A stretch of DNA of 64,000 bases, from contig NZ_CP014845.1 in NCBI RefSeq assembly GCF_001598055.1, positions 1,674,001-1,738,000 of the forward strand, in the 5' to 3' direction. Positions 53,967-62,799 of this stretch are shown here, in pieces (position 1 is the first letter of the stretch; each line of letters opens with the position of its first letter). A model generated the notes under the pieces. It ran no database searches. It saw only the letters and a program-made list of their open reading frames with translations, and was not told the DNA's origin. The DNA is from Cupriavidus nantongensis (GTDB lineage: Bacteria > Pseudomonadota > Gammaproteobacteria > Burkholderiales > Burkholderiaceae). The position numbers were made by a program, and so were the translations under genes.

Positions 53967-55157
53967 ATGAACCTTGACCTGCTGGCCTCATTGCTGACTG
54001 CCGTGGTGGTGCTGTTGATCGGTACGCTGGTCAACCGCAGCGTCGGCGTGCTGTCGCGCTACAACATCCCCGATCCCGTCACCGGCGGCCTGCTGTTCGC
54101 GATCGTCGCGTCGACGGCGATGGCGGCGGTGAACTTCCGCGTGGTAATCGATCCCGCCATGAAGCCGGTGCTGCTGCTGATGTTCTTCGGCGGCGTCGGC
54201 CTCTGCGCCGATCTGCGCATGCTCCGGCGCGGCGGCAAGGCGCTGGTGATCTTCCTGGTCATCCTGCTGCCTTATATCGTGGTGCAGAACGTGGTCGGCG
54301 TGGCGATGGCGCGGGCGCTGGACCTGCATCCGATCTTCGGCCTGGTAAGCGGCTCCATCACGCTGGTGGGCGGGCACGGCACCGGCGCCGCCTACGCCGA
54401 GCGCTTTGCCGAGGTCAACAACCTGCAGGCGGTGATGGATTTGTCGATGACGGTCGCCACGGTCGGCCTGATCATCGGCGGCATCATCGGCGGACCGGTA
54501 GCGCAATACCTGATCTCGCGCTACCGGCTGCGCTCGACCGCGCGCGAGGCCGGCGACACCGAGGAAGAAGCGGCGGCGGTCTCGCCCATCACCACGGTCG
54601 GCGCGCTGGCGTCGCTGGCCGGCATCCTGGCCGCGGTGATCGGCGGGCGCTGGATTGCCGCGCAGATGCCGACCGGCACCATCACCATCCCCGGCTTTCT
54701 CTGGTGCATGATGCTCGGCATCGCCATCCGCAACCTGCTGCCCTTTGCCGGCATGCGCTTCGACGACCGCGCCACCGACCTGATCACCAATGTCTGCCTG
54801 TCGCTGTTCCTGGTGATGACGATGATGGCGCTGGACCTGGCCGACGTGGCGCTGTCCGCCGGCCCGTTCCTGCTGATCATCGCGATGCAGGTGGTGTTCA
54901 TCATTCTCTACGTGGTGCTGGTGTGCTTCCGCTTCATGGGGCGCGACTACGAGGCCGCGGTCAGCTCGGCCGCGTTCATCGGCTTCAACATGGGCTCGAC
55001 CGCCACCGCCATGGCCAATATGCGCGCCATCACCGCGCGCTACGGCCCGGCGCCGACCAGCTACCTGATCACGCCGCTGGCCGGCGCGTTCTTCGTCGAC
55101 CTGATGAACGCGTTCGTGCTGACCATGATGCTGGCGCTGCCGCTGATTGGAGGCTGA
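53967..55157 (+). CDS. gltS: sodium/glutamate symporter (GltS family)
   Basis: The 396-residue membrane protein has ten or more helices and the GltS-family segments NIPDPVTGGLLFAIV, FGLVSGSITLVGGHGTGAAYAERF and FIGFNMGSTATAMANM. It would import glutamate with sodium. I chose ATG 53967, which begins directly with the first helix. It lies one base before the TAXI-type lipoprotein start, an unusual partner for GltS. Confidence 0.9.
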   Translation: MNLDLLASLLTAVVVLLIGTLVNRSVGVLSRYNIPDPVTGGLLFAIVASTAMAAVNFRVVIDPAMKPVLLLMFFGGVGLCADLRMLRRGGKALVIFLVILLPYIVVQNVVGVAMARALDLHPIFGLVSGSITLVGGHGTGAAYAERFAEVNNLQAVMDLSMTVATVGLIIGGIIGGPVAQYLISRYRLRSTAREAGDTEEEAAAVSPITTVGALASLAGILAAVIGGRWIAAQMPTGTITIPGFLWCMMLGIAIRNLLPFAGMRFDDRATDLITNVCLSLFLVMTMMALDLADVALSAGPFLLIIAMQVVFIILYVVLVCFRFMGRDYEAAVSSAAFIGFNMGSTATAMANMRAITARYGPAPTSYLITPLAGAFFVDLMNAFVLTMMLALPLIGG

Positions 55158-55158
55158 G

Positions 55159-56730
55159 ATGGGAGCTGAGATGCGGCGCCACACCCTGCTGACACTGCTG
55201 CCCCTGCTGTTCGCCGTGCTGGCCAGTGTTTTGCTCGCGGGATGCGGCGGCGGCCCACCCGCCGACGGCATCCGCGCCGGCGTCGAGGAACGGCTGGCGC
55301 TGGCGCTGCCGCCGGGCACGCTGCAGGTGGTGGAGCTGGAGCGCCGCGGCTCGCAGGCCGACACCAAGGCCCCCGCCGGCGAAACCCGCCGCATCGTCTA
55401 TTTCGACGCGCAACTGAAGCTGCTGCGCGACTATGACTTCGGCGCCTGGGATTCGCCCGGCGTGGCCGGGCTGGTGTCGGCGCTGGGCGCGGGTCCGCGC
55501 GGCATCACCGGCATCACCAGCGGCGGCAACAAGGCCGGCGACATCATCCGCGCCCACGGCACCGCGCTGTACCGGCGCGACGGCGAGCGCTGGGTCGGCG
55601 TGCTGCCGGCCGGCTACCGCCCGGCCGAGGCCCCGTCCGTTGCCACCAATGCGCAGACCGGCCCGGCGGCGATCCTCGACGCGATGCGCAAGGTGATCGA
55701 CTCGGTGCAGAAGGATGCCTCGCCGGCGCAGCGCGCGGTGATCGAGCAGGAGCTGACCACCGCGCACGCCAATATCCGCGCGCGGCTGGCGCGGGTCAAT
55801 GAGGGCTATGCCATTGCCGCCGGCGCCGAGCACGGCCAGTACTTGCGCTTTGCGCAGGCGCTGGTGGCCGGCACGCGCGTGCGCGCGATGCCGCTGGTCA
55901 CGCACGGCGGCGAAGAGAACCTGCGCCTGCTGCGCGCGGGCAAGGTCTCGGTGGCGCTGGCGCAGGGCGATGCCGTGCTCGACGCCTACGAAGGCAAGGA
56001 CGCCTTCGCCGACGACGGCCCGCAGGCATCGCTGCGCGCCATCGGCAGCCTCTATCCGGAGCCGGTGCATGTGCTGGTGCGCGAGGGCGATCCGGCGCGC
56101 TCGGTGTCGGACCTGCGCGGCAAGCGCATCGCGGTGGGCGAGCGCGGCTCGGCCTCGCGCGGCACCGCGCTGCGCGTGCTGGCCGCGCACGGGCTGGCGG
56201 ACAAGGATTTCAAGGCCGAGGAAGTGGGGCTGGGCACCGGCCTGGTGGCGCTGCGCCAGAACCAGGTCGACGCCGTGATCCAGGTGATCGGCGTGCCTGC
56301 CGACAGCATCCGCGATGCGCTCGCCGAAATGCCGCTGCGGCTGCTGCCGCTCGACGAAAAGGCCATCGCCGCGCTGGTGGGCCGCAAGGCGGGCTATTTC
56401 CGCGCATCGATCGCGCCCGGCACCTATCCCGGCCTGAGCGCGCCGGTGCGCACCATCGCCACCGCGGCCGTGCTGGTGACCGGCCCGGACCTGTCCGACG
56501 CCGAAGTGGCCGACCTGACGCGGCTGGTCTACCGCAACGGGCGCGACCTGGTCGCGCGCGGCAGCGCCCAGGGCGGACAGATCGCGGTGGCCACGGCGCG
56601 CCAGGGGCTGATGATTCCGCAGCATCTGGCCGCTGCCAAGACGCTGGACGCGATGGGCCCGGCCGGCGCCGCGCCGGGCCAGGCAAGGCCTGCCCGGCCG
56701 CCGGCAGCGTCCGGGACGCAGGTCAGATAA
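55159..56730 (+). CDS. TAXI-family TRAP-type solute-binding lipoprotein with N-terminal extension
   Basis: ATG 55159 has GGAGG upstream; a duplicated ribosome-site/ATG unit gives an alternative start at 55171. The signal peptide ends in a lipobox (LLAGC), so it is probably lipid-anchored. The C-terminal 320 or so residues fit TAXI-type substrate-binding proteins (GKVSVALAQGDAVLDAYEG, SDLRGKRIAVGERGSASRGTA, LSDAEVADLTRLVY). The first 180 residues are an extra domain not usual in the family. No TRAP DctM/DctQ permease is present, and the gene is coupled to gltS. Confidence 0.8.
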   Translation: MGAEMRRHTLLTLLPLLFAVLASVLLAGCGGGPPADGIRAGVEERLALALPPGTLQVVELERRGSQADTKAPAGETRRIVYFDAQLKLLRDYDFGAWDSPGVAGLVSALGAGPRGITGITSGGNKAGDIIRAHGTALYRRDGERWVGVLPAGYRPAEAPSVATNAQTGPAAILDAMRKVIDSVQKDASPAQRAVIEQELTTAHANIRARLARVNEGYAIAAGAEHGQYLRFAQALVAGTRVRAMPLVTHGGEENLRLLRAGKVSVALAQGDAVLDAYEGKDAFADDGPQASLRAIGSLYPEPVHVLVREGDPARSVSDLRGKRIAVGERGSASRGTALRVLAAHGLADKDFKAEEVGLGTGLVALRQNQVDAVIQVIGVPADSIRDALAEMPLRLLPLDEKAIAALVGRKAGYFRASIAPGTYPGLSAPVRTIATAAVLVTGPDLSDAEVADLTRLVYRNGRDLVARGSAQGGQIAVATARQGLMIPQHLAAAKTLDAMGPAGAAPGQARPARPPAASGTQVR

Positions 56731-56756
56731 GGGTTGCGGGGACGCGCTGGCCGGCT

Positions 56757-56990
56757 TCAGCGCCGGCCCGATACGCCGTAGAACGTTCCTGCGCGTGGAT
56801 TAGACACCACATAAGCGTGGCGCTGCGCCCAGAACTGTGCGGTACGGAAGGCTTCGGCCTCGCGCTCGCTCCAATCCGTTGCCAGCAACGGCAGGGCCTC
56901 GGCATCGGTGGTCAGGTAGACGCGCGCCTGGTAGCGCGCGGATTGCATGGTGCCGGTACGGATGGTGCGGATCGTGACGTGGAGGGTCAT
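56757..56990 (-). CDS. small hypothetical protein
   Basis: The 77-residue ORF starts at ATG 56990 behind GAGAAG. It has no signal peptide or membrane helix and is of mixed alpha/beta character (ARYQARVYLTTDAEALPLL, FWAQRHAYVVSN). I recognise no family. The gene lies convergent with the TAXI gene and divergent from the DM13 gene. Support is the ribosome site and compact coding frame. Confidence 0.45.
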   Translation of the reverse strand: MTLHVTIRTIRTGTMQSARYQARVYLTTDAEALPLLATDWSEREAEAFRTAQFWAQRHAYVVSNPRAGTFYGVSGRR

Positions 56991-57152
56991 AGGCAGCTTC
57001 TCGACAGGGCAACTACCAAATCATAACCACTTCCATGTGTTGGATTGGTGAAACCGTTGCGAATGTGCCAACGCCGGCAACATGCCACGTTGCTGTCAGG
57101 TTCCGGCGCCAGCGCCGACATACCGGCATCTTCGTCCCTCCTGGAGCCTGAC

Positions 57153-57626
57153 ATGCCCGCCCGGCCCGCCATTCTCGCCGTGACCCACCTCGCCATGCTG
57201 GCAGTCGGCTTCGCCGCGGGCATCTATGTGCTGCCGATCCTGACGGCGCAGCCTGGCGCCAGCGCCGCCCAGGTGCAGGCGGTATCGCAGCAGGCGCGCT
57301 ATGCCGGCACCTTTCGCAAGGACCTGGCCGGCAGCGACGCGCTGCACTGGGCCAGCGGCCGGCTCCATGTCTCGGCCAGCGCGCTCGCCTTCGAAGGCAG
57401 CGTGGCACCGGGGCCGGACTACCGGATCTACCTGGCACCGGCGTTCGTCGACAACAAGCAAGCCTTCCTGCGAATCAAGGACCAGTCCCTGCAGGTCGGT
57501 GAATTGAAGACCTTCGGCAATTTCACCGTGGAGTTGCCGGCGGGGGTGGATCCGTCCCGGTATGCGGCGGTGGTGATCTGGTGCGAGCGGTTCGGGCAGT
57601 TTATTGGGGCGGCGGGGTATCGGTAG
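57153..57626 (+). CDS. DM13-domain membrane-anchored protein
   Basis: The ATG 57153 follows TGGAG. The 157-residue protein has an N-terminal anchor or signal helix (ILAVTHLAMLAVGFAAGIYVLPI) and a DM13 domain (YAGTFRKDLAGSDALHWASG, DYRIYLAPAFVDN, AAVVIWCERFGQFIGAA) with the characteristic single Cys of the final WCERF motif. DM13 domains are proposed to take part in extracytoplasmic redox chemistry. It stands alone; partner genes are not evident. Confidence 0.78.
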   Translation: MPARPAILAVTHLAMLAVGFAAGIYVLPILTAQPGASAAQVQAVSQQARYAGTFRKDLAGSDALHWASGRLHVSASALAFEGSVAPGPDYRIYLAPAFVDNKQAFLRIKDQSLQVGELKTFGNFTVELPAGVDPSRYAAVVIWCERFGQFIGAAGYR

Positions 57627-57716
57627 CCGTATCGGTAAATCGCTGCCGCTCGCTGGCACCGCCGCTGACCTGCTGTGCGATTGCATGTTTGCGAGTGTTG
57701 GTCACGCTGGCATCCA

Positions 57717-57971
57717 TTACATGACCTTCGCGCCAACGCGCGAAGCGGCCATGACTTCACCACCATGCTTGTCTGGGTCAAACAGGGCAAGCTTTTCCGA
57801 AAGCGTGAGTGCGCGGCGACCGACTGGCCTAATGGTTATGCCGATTTCATCAACAGACAACTCGACTTCCTGACCTTCGGAGAAATTTGCCGAACGAGCC
57901 ACCGCAGTCGGAATCCGGACAGCCAGGCTGTTGCCCCATTTTTGAATCGTCGAGGTTGCGCTCTTTCGCAT
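57717..57971 (-). CDS. MazE/AbrB-family antitoxin without toxin partner
   Basis: ATG 57971 has GGGGCTGATC upstream. The 84-residue protein begins with a MazE-type DNA-binding fold (STIQKWGNSLAVRIPTAVAR) and has a tail (TLSEKLALFDPDKHGGE) like toxin-binding segments. A MazF gene normally follows directly, but none is seen between its stop and the DM13 gene. It may be an orphan antitoxin guarding against other toxins or a relic. Confidence 0.8.
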   Translation of the reverse strand: MRKSATSTIQKWGNSLAVRIPTAVARSANFSEGQEVELSVDEIGITIRPVGRRALTLSEKLALFDPDKHGGEVMAASRVGAKVM

Positions 57972-57986
57972 GATCAGCCCCAATCA

Positions 57987-58008
57987 ATGTCGATGAGAGT
58001 ATCGACAT
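57987..58008. promoter_or_regulatory. inverted repeat upstream of the MazE-like gene
   Basis: ATGTCGAT, GAGAGT, ATCGACAT gives perfect 8-bp arms 16 bp before the start codon, the typical place for autorepression by an AbrB-type antitoxin. Confidence 0.65.
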
Positions 58009-58155
58009 CAGCCAAGCCATATTTCAACACGTATCAACTTCGATGCCGAGGTAGCCGTCGCGTCAACGCGCTCGCATCGAGGCCGGTCGCAGGAACGATC
58101 ACGGGCGCGACAGGGGCAGGCTCAAGATAAGTCCCCGGATCAAGACAACACAAGG

Positions 58156-58184
58156 AAAAAAGGGCCGATCAAAACAACCGGCCC
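58156..58184 (-). terminator. rho-independent terminator of the porin gene
   Basis: On the minus strand GGGCCG, an 11-base loop, CGGCCC and then TTTTTT form a classical terminator about 100 bp beyond the porin stop. Confidence 0.8.
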
Positions 58185-58281
58185 AACGAACCCCGCAAGA
58201 CCAGCCGCAGGTGTCGATATGAGAGTTAAGCACCCGCCCGTGCAGGCCGCGCCTGCCGGGCGGGCATCAGGCAGCCAATAC

Positions 58282-59349
58282 TCAGAAGCGGTGACGCAGG
58301 CCGATGGTGGCGCCGGTCTGGTTCTCGCCGGCGACCACGGTGCCCACGCCGTTCAGGCCCAGCGCCGAGCCCGACTTGTTCTTCGAGTAGCCCACGTTCA
58401 GGTACACGTCGGTGCGCTTGGACAGCGAGTAGTCCGCCGACAGCACGAACATCCACGGATCCGCGTCGCTGTTGCGGGTGTCGTTGTAGTACGCCGCGCC
58501 GGTCAGCTGGAACGCCGGGGTGAAGCGATACTGCGCGCCGGCCCAGTAGACGTTGCTGCGGGTCGTGGCGGCGGTGGCGCTGGACACGCCGTCGTCGCGC
58601 AGCCAGCGGTAGCCCGCGAACACCTTGGCGCCGCCGAAGGCGTAGGCCGCGCCCACGGCCGCGCGCTTGGCGGCGCGGTCCTGCAGCGCCACCGTGCCGC
58701 CCTGGAACTGGTCGTACGCCGCGCCGACCGAGAAGCCGCCCGCCGCATACGACAGGCCGCCGCCGAAATTGCGCCCGACCTTGGTCTCGCCCGGGATTTC
58801 GGTGTTGTCGCGGCCGAAGCTGTAGAAGCCGGTGGCGGTCAGGCCGCCGAACTTGCCGGTGTACTTGACGGCGTTGTCGGCGCGGCCGTTGAAGGCCGAG
58901 TCGACGCTGTTGAGCGAGTAGCGCGGGCCCACGCCCATCGGGTCGAAGGCGCCGAACAGGTCGTACAGCGCGTTCTGCTGGCGGCCCAGCGTGACCGCGC
59001 CCCAGCCGCCCTGCAGGCCGACGTAGGCCTGGCGGCCGAACAGGCGGTTGCCCTGGCCCGAGGTGCCGGTGTCGACGTCGAAGCCGCTTTCCAGCACGAA
59101 GATGCCCTTCAGGCCGCCGCCCAGGTCTTCGGTGCCACGCAGGCCCCAGCGCGAGCCGGACAGGTTGCCCGAGTTCAGGCGCACGGCCGTGCCTTCGGCG
59201 CCGCCGCTGCCCGGCACGTTGCTGATCACTTCGACGCCGGCATCGACGATGCCGTAGAGCGTCACGTTGGACGTGGACTGGGCCGACGCCACCCCGGATG
59301 CGGCCGACGCGGCCGCTGCTGCCGTCATTGCAATGAGAGCTTTCTTCAC
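58282..59349 (-). CDS. Gram-negative porin (Burkholderiales general porin)
   Basis: The start is GTG 59349, giving a signal peptide cleaved near ASA-QSTSN. The 355-residue barrel begins VTLYGIVDAGVEVISN, contains GSRWGLRGTEDLGGGLKGIFVLE with FGRQAYVGL, and ends in Phe (IGLRHRF). It should be a trimeric outer-membrane diffusion porin. A strong terminator follows; the upstream region is the 312-bp gap to the PBP gene, with which it is divergent. Confidence 0.93.
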   Translation of the reverse strand: MKKALIAMTAAAAASAASGVASAQSTSNVTLYGIVDAGVEVISNVPGSGGAEGTAVRLNSGNLSGSRWGLRGTEDLGGGLKGIFVLESGFDVDTGTSGQGNRLFGRQAYVGLQGGWGAVTLGRQQNALYDLFGAFDPMGVGPRYSLNSVDSAFNGRADNAVKYTGKFGGLTATGFYSFGRDNTEIPGETKVGRNFGGGLSYAAGGFSVGAAYDQFQGGTVALQDRAAKRAAVGAAYAFGGAKVFAGYRWLRDDGVSSATAATTRSNVYWAGAQYRFTPAFQLTGAAYYNDTRNSDADPWMFVLSADYSLSKRTDVYLNVGYSKNKSGSALGLNGVGTVVAGENQTGATIGLRHRF

Positions 59350-59661
59350 TGTAGTTTCTCTGTGTTCTGTTTGAGGCACGACACCGCACCGGACCCAGGG
59401 CACGATCGTCATGGCGATCGGAGCCCAGCCGGGCAACCCGGCAACGGCGCATCGTCCGCACGAGTGGCGGCCCCGGCATTGTGGCGGCGCAATATGAAAG
59501 CTTTGTGACCCATGCTTCGCAGCAGGAAGTGGCGCATCGCGCCCGGATGGGGGTTTTCCCTGTAACGGGCGGGAACGTTTTGGTAGGATGCAGGCTTTTC
59601 CGACGACGGTAATGCCAGTGTTTCGTGCCGCCCCGCGCCTGTGCCTCGCCCGCTTCGCCTC
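59350..59661. other. divergent intergenic region between porin and penicillin-binding protein genes
   Basis: This 312-bp gap must carry promoters for both genes. I see a possible -10 (TAGGAT at 59583) toward the PBP gene but no convincing -35, and no hairpin or known operator. Nothing else is recognised in it. Confidence 0.4.
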
Positions 59662-62301
59662 ATGAAGCTGGCTGAGATCAAGACCCGGCTTGCCCCGCTG
59701 CTTGCCTCGTTCCCCGCCTCACTGCCTGCCCCCGTCCGGCAAGGCCTGTCTCGACTGGCGGCGCGCACCGCGCGCGCCGGCCTGACCCGCCCCGGCACGC
59801 TGCGTCCCACCCGGCGCGGCCTGCTGTTCGGCGTGGCTGCGATTCCGGCAGCGCTGCTGCTCTATGTGCTGGTGCTGATCCCGTTCACGCCGGGCATCAG
59901 CGATATCCGCAAGGCCAAGTCCGAGCAGCCGGCGCAGGTGCTGTCCGCCGACGGCAAGGAGCTGGCGGTGTTCAAGTGGGCCAACCGCGACTGGGTGCCG
60001 CTCAAGCAGATCTCGCCCAACGTGGTGGCGGCGCTGATCTCCACCGAGGACCACCGCTTCTACCAGCACCACGGCCTGGACTGGCGCCGCATTGCCTCGG
60101 CCGCGCTGCATACGTTTTCCGGCGACCGCCAGGGCGGGTCCACCATCACCCAGCAGCTGGCGCGCAACCTCTACCCCGACGAGATCGGCCGCGCCCCCAC
60201 GCTGACGCGCAAGCTCAAGGAAGCGATCACCGCGCTCAAGATCGAGGCGCTCTACACCAAGGACGAGATCCTCGAGACCTATCTCAATACGGTGCCGTTC
60301 CTGTACAACGCCTTCGGCATCGAGATGGCGGCGCGCACCTACTTCGACCGCCCCGCCCGCACGCTCGACGTGCTGCAGAGCGCCACGCTGATCGGCATGC
60401 TCAAGGGCAACAGCTACTACAACCCGGTGCTCAACCCCGAGCGCGCGCTGGACCGGCGCAATACCGTGCTGGGGCAGATGGTCAAGCGCGGCAAGCTCGA
60501 CGCGGCGCGCTACGAGCAGCTGAAGAAGCGCCCGCTGCGCATCGACTTCGAGCGCCAGACCGAGCCGCCCGGCCCCGCCCCACACTTTGCGCAGCAGCTG
60601 CGCAAGTGGCTGATCGGCTGGGCCGACCGCAACGGCTACGACATCTACGCCGACGGCCTGGTGGTCCACACCACCATCGACGCGCGCCTGCAGGCCATGG
60701 CCACGCAGGCCGTGGCGCAGCAGGGCAACCGGCTGCAGGCGGTCGCCAACGCCGCCTGGGCGCCGCGCGCTGGCTGGGCCGCCAACAAGCCCTTGGTGCA
60801 GGCCTTCGTGCGCGAGACCCCGGAGTACCGCGCCGCCGTCGCCGCCGGCACCGCGCCGGACGAGGCGCTGCGCCACCTGATGGCCGACAGCGCCTTCCTG
60901 CGCGCGCTGCACCAGAGCAAGACCCGGATCCAGGCCGGCTTTTTGGCGCTCGATCCGCGCAACGGCGAGATCCGCGCCTGGGTCGGCAGCCGCGACTACA
61001 CCCAGGACGCGTTCGACCACGTGCAGCAGGCGCGCCGCCAGCCGGGCTCGACCTTCAAGCCCTTCGTCTACGGCGCGGCCTTCGACGAGGGCAAGACCCC
61101 CGACGATACGCTGGTGGACCAGCCGGTGGAAATCGAGCTGGCCGGCGGCGAGATCTGGCGGCCCAGCGACGAAGGCCGCCCCACCGGCCGCGCCATGACA
61201 CTGCGCGACGGCCTGGTCTATTCGCGCAACACCATCACCGCGCAACTGATGCAGGAAGTGGGCCCCGCGCGCGTGGCGCGGCTGGCCCGCAACATGGGCG
61301 TGCGCGACAGCCAGCTCGACGTGGTGCCGTCGCTGGCGCTGGGCACCAGCCCGGTCACACTCAAGGAAATGGTGGCTGCCTACGGCACCATCGCCAATGC
61401 CGGCGACTACATCGCGCCGACCATGGTGACGCGCATCGAAGACCGCCAGGGCAATGTGCTGCAGGTGTTCCGCCCCGCGCGCGCCGAACACGCGCTGTCC
61501 GCCGCCGCCACGCAAACCCTGCTCGACGTGATGCGCGACGTGATCGACCGCGGCACCGGCGCCGGCATCCGCTCGCGCTTCGGCATCCGCGCCGATGTCG
61601 CCGGCAAGACCGGCACCACCCAGGACAATGCCGACGGCTGGTTCATCCTGATGCATCCGGAACTGGTCGCGGGCGCCTGGGTCGGCTTCAACGACAGCCG
61701 CATCACGCTGCGCAGCGACTACTGGGGCCAGGGCGCGCACAGCGCGCTGCCGATGGTGGGCGACTTCTACCAGCGCGCTCTGCGCGCGCGCATCATCGAC
61801 GGCCGCGCGCGCTTTGCCGAGCACGAGGAAACGCATGTGTTCGCCTCGCTGGGCACGCAGCTGCGCGGCTGGTTCAGCCAGCTGTTCACGCGCGACAAGG
61901 CCAGCGAGACCCCGGCGCCGCGCCCGGCACCGCGCCGCCCGGCCTTGCCGGCGCAGGAAGCCGAGCTCGCGCCGCCGGCAGGCGCGGCCTCGGCGGCGGT
62001 GGCGGACGGGGACCACGATGAGTCCAGCCTGGCGCTGGATCGGGGGGAGACGGTGATGGCGGTGCCGCCGGGTTTCGCTGCGGACGCGTCGGCGGCAAGT
62101 GGTGCGGATACGCCGGCAGCATCGGCGGCGGCGGTGTCGCCAGCGGCTTCAGGTTCGGCCGCCTATCCGGGCGTTTCCGCCGGTCCCGCAGTCCCGGTCC
62201 CACCAGCGGTGCCTGCGCCTGCTGCCCCGCCCGCTTATGTTCCACCCACCAATGCTCCGGCGCCGGCAAGCGGCGCCTTGCCCAACGCGGCACCGGGCTG
62301 A
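59662..62301 (+). CDS. mrcA: class A penicillin-binding protein (PBP1A-like)
   Basis: The 879-residue bifunctional enzyme has a cytoplasmic basic N-terminus and one anchor helix (about 54-78). The GT51 glycosyltransferase domain contains the catalytic Glu in STEDHRFYQHHG and GGSTITQQLARNL. The transpeptidase domain has the active-site Ser in QPGSTFKPF, YSRNT and KTGTTQDNAD. It builds and cross-links septal or lateral peptidoglycan. The last 150 or so residues are Ala/Pro-rich and low complexity, longer than in E. coli homologues. ATG 59662 was preferred; GTG 59641 is in frame. Confidence 0.92.
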   Translation: MKLAEIKTRLAPLLASFPASLPAPVRQGLSRLAARTARAGLTRPGTLRPTRRGLLFGVAAIPAALLLYVLVLIPFTPGISDIRKAKSEQPAQVLSADGKELAVFKWANRDWVPLKQISPNVVAALISTEDHRFYQHHGLDWRRIASAALHTFSGDRQGGSTITQQLARNLYPDEIGRAPTLTRKLKEAITALKIEALYTKDEILETYLNTVPFLYNAFGIEMAARTYFDRPARTLDVLQSATLIGMLKGNSYYNPVLNPERALDRRNTVLGQMVKRGKLDAARYEQLKKRPLRIDFERQTEPPGPAPHFAQQLRKWLIGWADRNGYDIYADGLVVHTTIDARLQAMATQAVAQQGNRLQAVANAAWAPRAGWAANKPLVQAFVRETPEYRAAVAAGTAPDEALRHLMADSAFLRALHQSKTRIQAGFLALDPRNGEIRAWVGSRDYTQDAFDHVQQARRQPGSTFKPFVYGAAFDEGKTPDDTLVDQPVEIELAGGEIWRPSDEGRPTGRAMTLRDGLVYSRNTITAQLMQEVGPARVARLARNMGVRDSQLDVVPSLALGTSPVTLKEMVAAYGTIANAGDYIAPTMVTRIEDRQGNVLQVFRPARAEHALSAAATQTLLDVMRDVIDRGTGAGIRSRFGIRADVAGKTGTTQDNADGWFILMHPELVAGAWVGFNDSRITLRSDYWGQGAHSALPMVGDFYQRALRARIIDGRARFAEHEETHVFASLGTQLRGWFSQLFTRDKASETPAPRPAPRRPALPAQEAELAPPAGAASAAVADGDHDESSLALDRGETVMAVPPGFAADASAASGADTPAASAAAVSPAASGSAAYPGVSAGPAVPVPPAVPAPAAPPAYVPPTNAPAPASGALPNAAPG

Positions 62302-62412
62302 GGTTGGAACGTTGCCGCCCCGCGGAAAGCCGCTGCCGTCCAGGGCAACACGCGCTTGAAGTCGTCCGCGCAGCATGCGCCCCGGCAGCGACACCCTTTG
62401 CTGCAGGCCTTC

Positions 62413-62714
62413 CAAACTCCCGATTGCGTACTCCCTCTCCCGCGTGCGGGAGAGGGTTGGGGAGAGGGCCAGGCGTTTTGACGAAGTAATGCGCGTCGGT
62501 ATGCCAGTGCCTGCCCTCACCCCCGGCCCCTCTCCCGCAGCACGCGGGAGAGGGGAGCAAACCTGCAGCAGCCTCAATTGCCTCGCGATTCAAACTCCCG
62601 ATTGCGTACTCCCTCTCCCGCTTGCGGGAGAGGGTCGGGGTGAGGGCCAGGCGTTTCGACGGAGTAAAGCGCGTCGGTATGCCAGTGCCTGCCCTCTCCC
62701 CCGGCCCCTCTCCC
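62413..62714. repeat. tandem 178-bp repeat built of CTCTCCCGC palindromes
   Basis: Two near-identical units start at 62413 and 62591 (both begin CAAACTCCCGATTGCGTACT and contain CGCGTCGGTATGCCAGTGCC). Unit 1 carries two hairpins; unit 2 breaks off at 62714 where the insertion sequence begins. The 62302-62799 region has no host gene. Confidence 0.85.
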
Positions 62715-62765
62715 ACTGTATGGACCGGGGACATAGGTGACAGGTGTGCGAGGACATGGTTGACA

Positions 62766-62791
62766 CTCCCGGGCAGATATCTGCCCGGGAG
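62766..62791. repeat. perfect 26-bp palindrome before the transposase start
   Basis: CTCCCGGGCAGAT joins directly to ATCTGCCCGGGAG. It ends 8 bp before the transposase ATG and may act as an operator or as a hairpin that masks translation when transcription enters from outside. Confidence 0.85.
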
Positions 62792-62799
62792 AACGAACC

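Noticed and set aside
53988..55394. Minus-strand ORF of 468 codons opposite gltS
   Set aside because: Gln/His/Arg-rich shadow of a conserved membrane-protein gene.
62434..62640. CTCTCCCGC hairpins as rho-independent terminators of the PBP gene
   Set aside because: They lack T-runs and recur elsewhere as repeats, so they are annotated as repeats; a termination role is possible but not shown.
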